NCBI RefSeq assembly: GCF_032116555.1 | Contig: NZ_CP134949.1 | Span: 3,100,001 to 3,164,000 of the forward strand | DNA length: 64,000 nucleotides | Reading direction: 5' to 3' | Source of the DNA: Halobaculum sp. XH14 | Lineage (GTDB): Archaea; Halobacteriota; Halobacteria; Halobacteriales; Haloferacaceae | In this document: positions 9,056 through 16,630 of the stretch, in pieces | Position numbering within the stretch: position 1 is the stretch's first letter | Layout of the letters: every line of letters begins with the position of its first letter | Notes under the pieces: generated by a model | The model's input: the letters and a program-made list of their open reading frames with translations, nothing else | Databases searched by the model: none | Told to the model about the DNA's origin: nothing | Position numbers and translations under genes: made by a program

Positions 9056-10480
9056 ATGGTCGTCGGAGACATCTCGACCGGCACGGACGTGGCTGTCATC
9101 GGCGCTGGACCCGGCGGATACGTCGCCGCCATCCGCGCCGCCCAGGAGGGGCTCGACACGACCCTCATCGAGCGGGACGCCTACGGCGGGGTCTGCCTGA
9201 ACCACGGCTGCATCCCCTCGAAGGCGTTCATCCACGGCGCGGACGTCGCCCACGAGGCCGGCAACGCCGAGGAGATGGGTATCCACGCGGACCCCGCGGT
9301 CGACGTGGCCCAGATGCAGGAGTGGAAGTCCGGCGTCGTCGACCAGCTCACGGGCGGCGTCGAGAAGCTCTGCAAGGCGAACGGCGTGAACCTGATCGAG
9401 GGCACCGCCACCTTCGCCGACGAGAACAAACTCCGCGTCGCCCACGGCGGCGAGGGGCAGGGCAGCGAGTCCATCGAGTTCGAACACGCCATCGTCGCCA
9501 CCGGCTCCCGGCCGATCCAGATCCCCGGCTTCGATTTCTCGGACGACCAGGTGCTCTCCTCCCGTGACGTGCTGGCGATGGACGCCGTGCCGGACCGCCT
9601 CGTCGTCGTCGGCGCGGGCTACATCGGGATGGAGCTCTCGACGATGCTCGCCAAGCTCGGCTGTGACGTGACCGTCGTGGAGATGCTGGAGGACGTGTTG
9701 CCGGGGTACGAGGACGACGTCAAGCGCGTCGTCCGGAAGCGCGCCGAGGAGCTGGGCATCGAGTTCCACTTCGGCGAGGGCGCGAGCGACTGGCGCGAGA
9801 CGCCCAACGGCGTCGTCGTCACCACCGAAACCGAGGACGGGATGGAGACCGAGTACGCCGGCGACGCGGTGCTTGTCGCGGTCGGTCGCCAGCCGGTCAC
9901 CGACACGCTCGAACTCGGCGCGGTCGGCATCGAACCGGACGAGGACGGCTTCATCGAGACGGACCACCAGGCTCGCACCGAGGTCGACAGCATCTTCGCC
10001 GTCGGCGACGTCGCCGGCGAACCGATGCTCGCACACAAGGCCAGCAAGGAGGGCATCGTCGCCGCCGAGGTCGCCGCGGGCGAGCCGGCCGCGCTGGACT
10101 ACCAGACCGTCCCCGCCGCGGTGTTCACGGAGCCCGAGATCGGCACGGTCGGGATGACCGAGGCGGAGGCCGAGGAGGAGGGGTTCGACCCCGTCGTCGG
10201 CCAGATGCCGTTTAACGCGTCCGGTCGGGCGCTCACCACGGGCCACACCGAGGGCTTCGTCCGCGTCGTTGCCGACGAGGAGTCGGGGTTCCTGCTCGGC
10301 GGCCAGATCGTCGGCCCCGAGGCGTCGGAGCTGATCGCGGAGCTCGCGCTCGGCATCGAGATGGGCGCGACCCTGGAAGACGTCGCCGCGACGATCCACA
10401 CCCACCCGACGCTCGCGGAGGCCGTGATGGAGGCCGCCGAGAACGCGATGGGGCGGGCGATCCACACGCTGAACCGGTAG
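9056..10480 (+). CDS. lpdA: Dihydrolipoyl dehydrogenase
   Basis: FAD enzyme that reoxidises dihydrolipoamide with NAD+, as E3 of 2-oxoacid dehydrogenase or glycine-cleavage complexes. The 474-residue protein has the FAD loop GAGPGG (16-21), the redox pair in GGVCLNHGCIPSK (C47, C52), a second NAD-binding fold near residue 185 (VVVGAGYIGMEL) and the C-terminal catalytic HTHPTLAE. The start ATG at 9056 begins MVVGDISTGTDVAVIG. No E1, E2 or lipoylation genes are adjacent, so this is a stand-alone copy. The 554 bp upstream is packed with dispersed repeats. A T5 tract at 10508-10512 may end the transcript. Confidence 0.95.
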   Translation: MVVGDISTGTDVAVIGAGPGGYVAAIRAAQEGLDTTLIERDAYGGVCLNHGCIPSKAFIHGADVAHEAGNAEEMGIHADPAVDVAQMQEWKSGVVDQLTGGVEKLCKANGVNLIEGTATFADENKLRVAHGGEGQGSESIEFEHAIVATGSRPIQIPGFDFSDDQVLSSRDVLAMDAVPDRLVVVGAGYIGMELSTMLAKLGCDVTVVEMLEDVLPGYEDDVKRVVRKRAEELGIEFHFGEGASDWRETPNGVVVTTETEDGMETEYAGDAVLVAVGRQPVTDTLELGAVGIEPDEDGFIETDHQARTEVDSIFAVGDVAGEPMLAHKASKEGIVAAEVAAGEPAALDYQTVPAAVFTEPEIGTVGMTEAEAEEEGFDPVVGQMPFNASGRALTTGHTEGFVRVVADEESGFLLGGQIVGPEASELIAELALGIEMGATLEDVAATIHTHPTLAEAVMEAAENAMGRAIHTLNR

Positions 10481-10510
10481 TAGGATCCGATCCGGCCGAA
10501 ACGCACGTTT

Positions 10511-10528
10511 TTCACGTGGATTCGTGAA
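10511..10528. promoter_or_regulatory. Inverted repeat at the promoter of the 10544 gene
   Basis: TTCACG (10511-10516) and CGTGAA (10523-10528) flank a 6 bp spacer, overlapping the region where the TATA box of the gene at 10544 is expected (GTTTTTCACG). It could be an operator or part of a terminator for lpdA, since a T5 run abuts it. Confidence 0.35.
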
Positions 10529-10543
10529 CCGTCGCTCGGGACG

Positions 10544-11011
10544 ATGAACGAGTTCGAGACCGAGACCGGCGTGGCCCGCGAGCAGGCCCGGGCGCTGGTC
10601 GAACAGGAGGGCGCGGCCGACGTGCTCGCGGTCGTCGATTACGAGCTCTATCTGGCGGACCTGACCGTGGAGATCGACGTCGCCGAGGAGACGTACGGCT
10701 ACCTCGCAGCGCTCGCCGACGTCGATCCTGTCCGGGACTTCTCCCACCTCACCCTGTACGTCGGGGCGGAACTGGACGACCTCGTGTCGCGGGCACCGGA
10801 CTCCTACTTCTCGACGGTCCGGGACCACGCCCCCGACGCCGACGTGTACCCGATCGGCGAGGACCCGCGGCTCGACCTCGTGTTCGGCGCCGGCCACCCC
10901 GACCGGCGGACGTTTCCGACCCGGTACGGCAGCATCGACTTCGGGCTGCCGACGATGGAGGCGTATCGGCGACACGCTGTGGACGTGCACGGCACCGACT
11001 ACGACTGGTGA
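10544..11011 (+). CDS. Hypothetical protein, 155 aa
   Basis: Acidic soluble protein (MNEFETETGVAREQARALV...DVHGTDYDW) with mixed helix and strand and no membrane segment. Recognisable phrases are DPRLDLVFGAGHPDRRTFPTRYG near 108-130 and TMEAYRRHAVDVHGTDYDW at the end; the latter looks conserved but I cannot assign a family. The start ATG at 10544 is 63 bp after lpdA and has its own AT-rich promoter element, so it is probably a separate transcript. Confidence 0.65.
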   Translation: MNEFETETGVAREQARALVEQEGAADVLAVVDYELYLADLTVEIDVAEETYGYLAALADVDPVRDFSHLTLYVGAELDDLVSRAPDSYFSTVRDHAPDADVYPIGEDPRLDLVFGAGHPDRRTFPTRYGSIDFGLPTMEAYRRHAVDVHGTDYDW

Positions 11012-11036
11012 GCGTGAAACCGGTCCGGCGCGCCGC

Positions 11037-11099
11037 CGGGAGCGTCCTCCCGAGCTCTGGGAGTACCGTCTCGAACTCCGGGAGCGACGTCCCGACTCG
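11037..11099. repeat. Three degenerate 21 bp tandem units
   Basis: Units begin at 11037 (CGGGAGCGTCCTCCCGAGCTC without its last base), 11058 and 11079 and share YGGGAG..C....CG..CTC. They lie just after the stop at 11011, in non-coding DNA. Period is 21 bp with several mismatches per unit. Confidence 0.45.
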
Positions 11100-11169
11100 T
11101 CCGCTCCGGATGAAACGGTAGCAGTCCCGGCCCGAGTGATTCTTGCCACCCCGCTTCGAACGTCACACT

Positions 11170-11481
11170 ATGGGTCTGTTCGACCGCAACACCGACATGA
11201 GTGACGGTGAGCCCTCCGAGACCGACGACGAGCCGGCGTTCGAACCGGTGGCGGGAACCGGGCCGGACGAGGACTCGTCCGCCGACGATTCGGAAGCCTC
11301 CACGCCGTGGCCGCCGGACGCACGGCTCGTCCCCGCGGAGTTCCGGGATGACGACTTCAGTGGCACGCTCAAGCGCGCCGTGGACGAGGAGGCCGGGGTC
11401 GTGCTGTACGCCTACGCCAACGGCAACGCCGGCGGGCTGACCGCGGTTCCGATCGACCGGACGCGACTGGCCGACGAGTAG
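11170..11481 (+). CDS. Hypothetical acidic protein, 103 aa
   Basis: Starting at MGLFDRNTDMSDGEPS, the protein has an acidic, low-complexity first half (residues 9-45) and a more ordered second half (LVPAEFRDDDFSGTLKRAVDEEAGVVLYAYANGNAGGL). No family is recognised. ATG 11170 is preferred over an upstream in-frame start at 11143 because the additional residues look non-coding; ATG 11197 is also possible. No membrane segment. Confidence 0.5.
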   Translation: MGLFDRNTDMSDGEPSETDDEPAFEPVAGTGPDEDSSADDSEASTPWPPDARLVPAEFRDDDFSGTLKRAVDEEAGVVLYAYANGNAGGLTAVPIDRTRLADE

Positions 11482-11606
11482 AACGGGGAAGCCGAGCGAC
11501 CCGGTCGACGACCGTCAGCGCCCGCCGAGCTGCTCGCCACCGAGCAACGCCGTGCTGCCGATCGGCTCCGGGTGCGGTAGCGTCCGGGTACGGCCGACCG
11601 GACCGC

Positions 11607-12119
11607 CTAGAGCGGGAACCGCGCGGAGAACTCCCGGTACTCCTTCGTCCAGATGCCGAGCTCCGAGACGGTCCATGGCTCGGATTCGAGCCCGCGCGCC
11701 CGGAGCCGCTCGACGGCGGCCTCGGCCGAGTCGCGGTCCTCGGCGACCCCTCTCGCGAGCGTGACGTGCGGGTCGTACTCGTCGCCCTCGAGCCCCTCGA
11801 CCGCGCCGAACTCCCGGACGACGCGCTCGTGGACGTCCCGCAGCCCCTCGCCCTCGACGGCGAGATAGACCACCGGACTGTCGCCGTTCGGCGGGTTGTC
11901 GAACGTCTCGACTCCGGTGATCCTGGCCGCGAACGGCCGCACGTCGGCGAGCGTGGGGCGCAGTTGCTCGCGGAGGCGGTTGAGCGAGCGGTCGTCGCCG
12001 AACCGCTTGACGACGATGGTTGGTCGCTTGCGAACCGTCCGGAACGCGGTCAGTTCCGGCGCGACGTCGGCGGCGATCCGCCGCGCGGCGGGCGGCACCG
12101 GCACGTTCAGGCTGAACAC
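11607..12119 (-). CDS. 2H phosphoesterase (2'-5' RNA ligase / cyclic phosphodiesterase family), first His apparently lost
   Basis: A 170-residue protein of the LigT/2H family, whose members use two HxT/S motifs to open 2',3'-cyclic phosphates or act on 2'-5' linkages. The second motif is intact (DPHVTLARG, H118). At the place of the first motif the sequence reads KRPTIVVKRFG, with Pro33 where HT would be expected; the codons are CCA ACC rather than CAC ACC. If read correctly the enzyme lacks one catalytic His and may be inactive or act only as an RNA-binding protein. The start is GTG at 12119, 9 bp after the stop of the small membrane gene upstream, so the two probably form an operon. Confidence 0.8.
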   Translation of the reverse strand: MFSLNVPVPPAARRIAADVAPELTAFRTVRKRPTIVVKRFGDDRSLNRLREQLRPTLADVRPFAARITGVETFDNPPNGDSPVVYLAVEGEGLRDVHERVVREFGAVEGLEGDEYDPHVTLARGVAEDRDSAEAAVERLRARGLESEPWTVSELGIWTKEYREFSARFPL

Positions 12120-12128
12120 GGCGTGCTC

Positions 12129-12302
12129 CTAGATGCGGTCCAGGAGCCAGAGGACGATAAGCACCGCGACGAGGACCCCCAGGATCGAGGGGAGCGCCGC
12201 GAGGGCCCCGACGAACAGCCCGAGCACCTCGCCGACGATTTCGAGCACGAGCCACACCAGCACCAGCACCAGCACGAGTTTCAGCAGGTCATCCACGTCC
12301 AT
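12129..12302 (-). CDS. Small two-helix membrane protein, 57 aa
   Basis: Almost entirely hydrophobic: MDVDDLLKLVLVLVLVWLVLE, a Gly-containing turn, then VLVAVLIVLWLLDRI, predicting two membrane helices. It resembles a small haloarchaeal family that I recall as DUF7554 (unverified). The start ATG at 12302 fits the start of the hydrophobic protein. It precedes the 2H phosphoesterase by 9 bp on the same strand. Function unknown. Confidence 0.65.
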   Translation of the reverse strand: MDVDDLLKLVLVLVLVWLVLEIVGEVLGLFVGALAALPSILGVLVAVLIVLWLLDRI

Positions 12303-12486
12303 GCGCCCCCAATCCCGGTCGGGGGTCAAAAGCCCGACGGCAGCGCTGGGCGATCCGACGGTATCGGCCGGCGATCCGACACCAGCATCGCCCGAGAACG
12401 AAACCCTTCGACGGCCGACACGATCGGACGGAAGGGCGTCGGGACACACGGCAACGGTTTTTGCCACCCCGGTCGCTCCTCGGGAC

Positions 12487-13719
12487 ATGCGACGCGTCCT
12501 CGCCGTCCTGCTCGCGCTGGCGCTGCTCGGCGCGGCCGTCCCCGCGACGGCAGGAGCCCAGAACGGCGGGGGCTTCGCCTCGTTCCTCCAGACCGGCGAC
12601 GTCGACCCGGACGGCGTCTCGCTCCGCGCACACGTCAGTTCGAACGGAACCGCCGAGTGGCGAATCGCCTACCGGATCCGCCTCGACGACGAGAACGCGA
12701 CGGCGGCGTTCGAGAGCCTCCGCGAGGACGTCGAGGCGAACCGGAGCGCCTACGGCGACCAGTTCGCCGCGCGGATGCGCTCGACGGTCGCGGCGGCCGA
12801 GAACGCCACCGGCCGGGAGATGGCCGTGAGGAACGTCTCCGTGACGGCCGAGCGGGACCCGTTCCAGGACTTCGGCGTGGTGGCGTACACGTTCACCTGG
12901 GAGGGGTTCGCCGGGGTCGAGGGCGACCGCCTCGTCGCCGGCGACGCGCTCGCCGGCCTGTTCCTCGACGCCGGGACCGACCTCACGGTCACGTGGCCCG
13001 ATGGGTACGAGGTCCGGTCGGTCGATCCCGCGGCCGACGAGCGGACCGACGGCAGCGTGACGTGGGAGGGCAAGCGCGGGTTCGGCCCGGACCAGCCCCG
13101 CTTGGTGGTCGCGCCGGCCTCCCCGCTCCCCGTCGGGACGCTCCCCGCGGCGCTCGCCGGACTCGTCCTCCTCGCGGCGGTGGGCGGCGTGTGGTACCGC
13201 CGGCGCGGGGCGGGACTGCCGGTCGCGCCGCTCGGGCGCGACGGCGGCGCGGCGTCGGGGAGTACATCGTCGGGGAACGCCGGCGGCACCGGATCCGGCG
13301 GTCCACGGGACGAACCCGGTACGGGCGGGTCGACCACGGCCGCCGCTGGAAGCGGGGAGGCGAACCTCGAACCGACCGACGACGGACCGCCGGAGGAACT
13401 GTTGAGCCCCCGGGAGCGCGTCCTCCGGCTCGTCGAGGGCAACGGCGGGCGGCTGAAGCAGGCCCGCGTCACCGACGCGCTCGACTGGAGCGCAGCCCGG
13501 ACGAGCCAGGTCGTCGGCGACCTGCGGGACGACGGGGAGCTGGAGAGCTTCCGACTCGGCCGGGAGAACGTCCTCAGGCTCCCCGAGGCGGCCGACGGGA
13601 ACGACGAGGGAGTCGGGACGGGGACCGGCCGCGACCCGGACAGTGACGACTCGGACGACGACGACCCGGACGGTGACGACTCGGACGACGACGACCCGGA
13701 CGGCGGCGACCGAGCCTGA
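12487..13719 (+). CDS. Membrane-anchored protein with C-terminal winged helix-turn-helix
   Basis: A 410-residue protein with signal peptide MRRVLAVLLALALLGAAVPATAGA, an extracytoplasmic domain (about 25-215, many N-x-S/T sites), one membrane helix near 220-240 (TLPAALAGLVLLAAVGGVWY) followed by Arg, a low-complexity linker, and a cytoplasmic winged helix at about 310-365 (LSPRERVLRLVEGNGGRLKQ, then ALDWSAARTSQVVGDLRDDG). The topology suggests a one-component transmembrane regulator. The tail is a DNA-repeat-encoded DSDDSDDDDPDGD stretch. The gene after it (13814) encodes a secreted acidic protein, a likely functional partner. The start ATG at 12487 is set by the signal peptide. Confidence 0.8.
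   Translation: MRRVLAVLLALALLGAAVPATAGAQNGGGFASFLQTGDVDPDGVSLRAHVSSNGTAEWRIAYRIRLDDENATAAFESLREDVEANRSAYGDQFAARMRSTVAAAENATGREMAVRNVSVTAERDPFQDFGVVAYTFTWEGFAGVEGDRLVAGDALAGLFLDAGTDLTVTWPDGYEVRSVDPAADERTDGSVTWEGKRGFGPDQPRLVVAPASPLPVGTLPAALAGLVLLAAVGGVWYRRRGAGLPVAPLGRDGGAASGSTSSGNAGGTGSGGPRDEPGTGGSTTAAAGSGEANLEPTDDGPPEELLSPRERVLRLVEGNGGRLKQARVTDALDWSAARTSQVVGDLRDDGELESFRLGRENVLRLPEAADGNDEGVGTGTGRDPDSDDSDDDDPDGDDSDDDDPDGGDRA
13641..13700. repeat. Two 30 bp tandem units inside the HTH gene
   Basis: Units 13641-13670 and 13671-13700 are identical but for one base and encode a repeated acidic decapeptide in the C-terminal tail of the membrane regulator. The repeat keeps frame, so copy number can vary without breaking the gene. 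Confidence 0.8.
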
Positions 13720-13782
13720 TCGGGCGACTGCGGTGGCTTCCCGTCGCTTAACCCGGCTGAAGGCGGCTTCGACGAGTGGACG

Positions 13783-13788
13783 ATATAT
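13783..13788 (+). promoter_or_regulatory. TATA box for the gene at 13814
   Basis: ATATAT centred about 28 nt before ATG 13814 marks a leaderless start and argues against the in-frame ATG at 13787, which falls inside the TATA element. Confidence 0.65.
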
Positions 13789-13813
13789 GGGGACGGGGCG
13801 CGTGACCCGAGCC

Positions 13814-14815
13814 ATGGAACGACCGACTGCCCTGCTGGCGGCAGCCATGCTCGTGGTCGCCGGCCTCCCGGCGGCCGCCGCGGTCGGGAGCCAGCCGTCG
13901 GGGGACGGGATCCAGCCCGGCGCGCAGTTCGCCGGCGCGGTCGCCGTCCAGGGCGCCGAGGTCGACGGCGAGATCGAGGGACGGACGCTCGACCGGCGGC
14001 TCGCCGCGGCCGACTCGAACGAGTCCCGGGCCGGCGTCGTGGCGCGGGAGTCCGAACGGGCCAGCGAGCGGCTCGAACGCCTCGGCGAGCGCCGCTCGAC
14101 GCTCCGTGAGCGCCACGAGAACGGGAGCATCTCCGAGTCCGAGTACCGGGCCAGACTCGCCGCCGTCGCGGCCGAATCCCGCGGGCTGGAGCGCCGGCTG
14201 AACGAGACCGCCGAGGTCGCGCGCAGCCTGCCGCCCGCGGTGGCCGAGGCGCGCGGCGTGAACGCCTCCAGGCTGGCGGCGCTCCGGGCCGACGCGGACG
14301 CGCTGAACGACGGCGAGGCGGCCGAAGCCGCCCGGGCGATCGCCGGCGATGACGCCGGCAACGGCCTCGGCGGGCCGCCCGAGGACGTCGGCCCGCCCTG
14401 GGAAACGGACGCCGAGGACGACGACGCCGAGGGGGCGGCCGATGGCGACAGCGACGCGGACGACGAGCGCGGTCCGCCGGAGGACCCCGGCGCGGAACGC
14501 GGGGAGAACGGCTCGGAATCCGCCGACGGGACCGAGAACGGGACGGCCGAGGAGGACGGGGACGACCGGCCGGGCGAGGGTCGCGGGAACGGGGAGAACG
14601 ACGGTGACGACGACCGCGGCGGCACCGCAGCGGGGAACGGAAACGGCTCCGACGACGGGGCGGGCGGAGTCGGGACTGACGGGAACGATTCGGGCGGCGA
14701 TGCCGGCGACGACGGTGAAGACGGGGGAGCTGGCGGCGAGAACGGGGGAGACGACGGAGAAAAGGGGGAAGCTGAGGGCGCCGACGCCGCCACGGCGGCA
14801 CCCGAGGGCGACTGA
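13814..14815 (+). CDS. Secreted acidic coiled-coil protein, 333 aa
   Basis: Signal peptide MERPTALLAAAMLVVAGLPAAAA, then a helical, probably coiled-coil region (about 60-165: SERASERLERLGERRSTLRE and similar) and a long Gly/Asp/Glu/Asn tail (about 190-333) of low complexity with many N-x-S/T glycosylation sites. No C-terminal membrane anchor is visible. I recall similar haloarchaeal proteins as DUF7096 (unverified). The start ATG at 13814 is fixed by the TATA box at 13783. It follows the membrane-bound HTH gene by 94 bp; the two may work together in sensing the cell surface. Confidence 0.7.
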   Translation: MERPTALLAAAMLVVAGLPAAAAVGSQPSGDGIQPGAQFAGAVAVQGAEVDGEIEGRTLDRRLAAADSNESRAGVVARESERASERLERLGERRSTLRERHENGSISESEYRARLAAVAAESRGLERRLNETAEVARSLPPAVAEARGVNASRLAALRADADALNDGEAAEAARAIAGDDAGNGLGGPPEDVGPPWETDAEDDDAEGAADGDSDADDERGPPEDPGAERGENGSESADGTENGTAEEDGDDRPGEGRGNGENDGDDDRGGTAAGNGNGSDDGAGGVGTDGNDSGGDAGDDGEDGGAGGENGGDDGEKGEAEGADAATAAPEGD

Positions 14816-14857
14816 TTCCGCGAAATCGGTAAGTAGCCGGGCGTGCCAGGTGAGACC

Positions 14858-16015
14858 ATGGATCAGGCCGGGCGGTCGTTCTTCCGACAGCTTGGACGGT
14901 TGAGCGCCGGCCGCGACGCGTCCGGCGGGGGCGAACGAGGGCCCTCCCGCGTCGGCCTCGCGGGCCTCGCGGCCGTCGTCGCGCTCCTGCTGGGCGTGTT
15001 CGCCACGCCCGTCGTCGGGCTCGGGTTCCTCCTCGCCGCGCTCGTGCTGGCGACCGTCATCTCGACGGTCGAGATCGTCCAGGCGTACGAACACCGGGCG
15101 CTCACGGTGTTCGGCAGCTATCGCGGGCTCCTCGACCCCGGCCTGCATCTCGTCCCGCCGTTCGTCTCGCGGACCCACCGGTTCGACCTGCGGACCGTCG
15201 CCATCGACGTGCCGAGACAGGAGGCGATCACGCGAGACAACTCGCCGGTCACCGCCGACGCGGTGGTGTACGTCCGGGTCGTCGACGCCAAGCGGGCGTT
15301 CCTCCAGGTGGACGACTACCGGAACGCGACGGCCCTGCTCGCCCAGACGACGCTCCGGGCGGTGCTGGGCGACATGGAGCTCGACGAGACGCTCTCGCGG
15401 CGGAGCGAGATCAACGCCCGCATCCGGGAGGGGCTCCAGGGCCCCACCGACGACTGGGGCGTCGAGGTGGAGATGGTCGAGGTGCGCGAGGTGCTGCCGA
15501 CGCCCGTCGTCCGCGACGCGATGGAGCAGCAGTCCTCCGCCGAACGCCGCCGCCGCGCCATGATCCTCGAGGCGCAGGGCGAGCGGCGGGCCGCGGTCGA
15601 GTCCGCCGAGGGTGACCGGGTCGCCAACGTGTTGAACGCGCAGGGCGAGAAGCAGGCGTCGGTGCTGGAGGCTCAGGGCGACGCCGTCGCGACGGTGCTG
15701 CGGGCCAACGCCGCCGAGTCGATGGGCGAGCGCGCCATCGTCGACAAGGGGCTGGAGTCGCTCGTCGAGATCGGCGAGGGCGAGTCGACGACGTTCGTGC
15801 TCCCGCAGGAACTCACCTCGACGCTGGGCCGGTACGGCCGGCGGCTCTCGGGTAGCGACACGGCCGTCGGCGACGGGCTGGAGGGCCGCGAGTTCGACGA
15901 GTCCGAGCGCGAGCTGCTGGGGCTCGACGACATCGAGGCGATCGTCGGGGGCGGCGACGGCGAGAGCGACCGGACACAGGTACTGGAGGATGGCGAGCGG
16001 TCGAAGGGCGGGTGA
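14858..16015 (+). CDS. SPFH/band 7 (stomatin-like) membrane protein
   Basis: A 385-residue protein with two adjacent membrane helices (about 30-70, AAVVALLLGVFATPVVGL and FLLAALVLATVISTVEIV), then an SPFH domain (about 70-245; EHRALTVFGSYRGLLDPGLH, VPRQEAITRDNSPVTADAVV), then a coiled coil (about 245-300; SSAERRRRAMILEAQGERRA). SPFH proteins form ring-like membrane scaffolds and regulate proteases or channels; the partner here is not shown, as no NfeD or membrane protease is adjacent. ATG 14858 is preferred, being preceded by GGTGA; a GTG at 14843 is in frame. Confidence 0.92.
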   Translation: MDQAGRSFFRQLGRLSAGRDASGGGERGPSRVGLAGLAAVVALLLGVFATPVVGLGFLLAALVLATVISTVEIVQAYEHRALTVFGSYRGLLDPGLHLVPPFVSRTHRFDLRTVAIDVPRQEAITRDNSPVTADAVVYVRVVDAKRAFLQVDDYRNATALLAQTTLRAVLGDMELDETLSRRSEINARIREGLQGPTDDWGVEVEMVEVREVLPTPVVRDAMEQQSSAERRRRAMILEAQGERRAAVESAEGDRVANVLNAQGEKQASVLEAQGDAVATVLRANAAESMGERAIVDKGLESLVEIGEGESTTFVLPQELTSTLGRYGRRLSGSDTAVGDGLEGREFDESERELLGLDDIEAIVGGGDGESDRTQVLEDGERSKGG

Positions 16016-16092
16016 GGACGTCGGTTCCGGGTGGGAGCGTGCCGGACCGCGTCGGCATCCGACCGCACTCGCTCGGGGCGGTCGAGCGGTCG

Positions 16093-16479
16093 CTACCCCG
16101 AGTCGGTTCCCTCGTCGAGTTCGAACCGGAGGTACGACGTCCCGTTCCGGTAGTTGTAGACCTCGACGCCGGTGCCGAGCAGCGCGAGTCCAGTCAGCGC
16201 CAGCAGGAACGTGCTGTCCGAGCCGGCGAGCACGTACCAGGAGCCGAACAGGGCGACCGTGAAGACGGCCGAGAGGACGTCGTACAGCGGGTGTGCCCGG
16301 ACCGCGTCGACCGTGCTCGCCAGCATGAAGGTCGCAGTCCCGCCGATCAGTACGGCGAGGAACGGGGGGAACGGCCCGTCCACGACCCACCAGATCGCGG
16401 CGGCCACGAGCAGGAAGGCGCCGGTGATCCCGGCCCGGTAGACGCTGACGTGGTCGCGGAACGAGTCGGAGGGGAGCAC
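16093..16479 (-). CDS. Four-helix membrane protein, 128 aa
   Basis: Small membrane protein with about four hydrophobic segments (AGITGAFLLVAAAIWWVV, FPPFLAVLIGGTATFMLAS, LSAVFTVALFGSWYVLAG, TFLLALTGLALLGTGVEVYN) and a short acidic tail. No family is recognised. The start is taken as GTG 16479 (MLPSDSFRDHVSVYRAG) because a TTTATC TATA element lies about 27 nt upstream; a GTG at 16563 would add 28 unlikely residues. Convergent with the SPFH gene. Confidence 0.6.
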   Translation of the reverse strand: MLPSDSFRDHVSVYRAGITGAFLLVAAAIWWVVDGPFPPFLAVLIGGTATFMLASTVDAVRAHPLYDVLSAVFTVALFGSWYVLAGSDSTFLLALTGLALLGTGVEVYNYRNGTSYLRFELDEGTDSG

Positions 16480-16630
16480 GGGTCCCGCGTCGTCCCGCGC
16501 CCCGATAAATCCCGCCGTGACCCCGTCCGAGTGCGGCGGTGATCCCGTCCGAGCACGCCCCACGGTGGAAGGCCGGGATCGGACTCGGTCGGGTCGCTTA
16601 AACCGGCGAGCGACCTATCGAGGGCAACGA

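Noticed and set aside
13641-13700. Short tandem repeat that could suggest CRISPR
   Set aside because: There are only two adjacent units with no spacers, inside a coding region.
12289-14859. Very long open frame (about 856 codons) on the minus strand opposite the HTH and acidic protein genes
   Set aside because: It is a product of GC-rich codon bias: Ser/Pro/Arg-rich, with no domain, and the plus-strand genes have signal peptides, HTH and promoters.
13748-16390. 880-codon minus-strand frame across the acidic protein and SPFH gene
   Set aside because: It spans two genes with their own promoters and signal sequence; its composition is Arg/Val/Gly shadow type.
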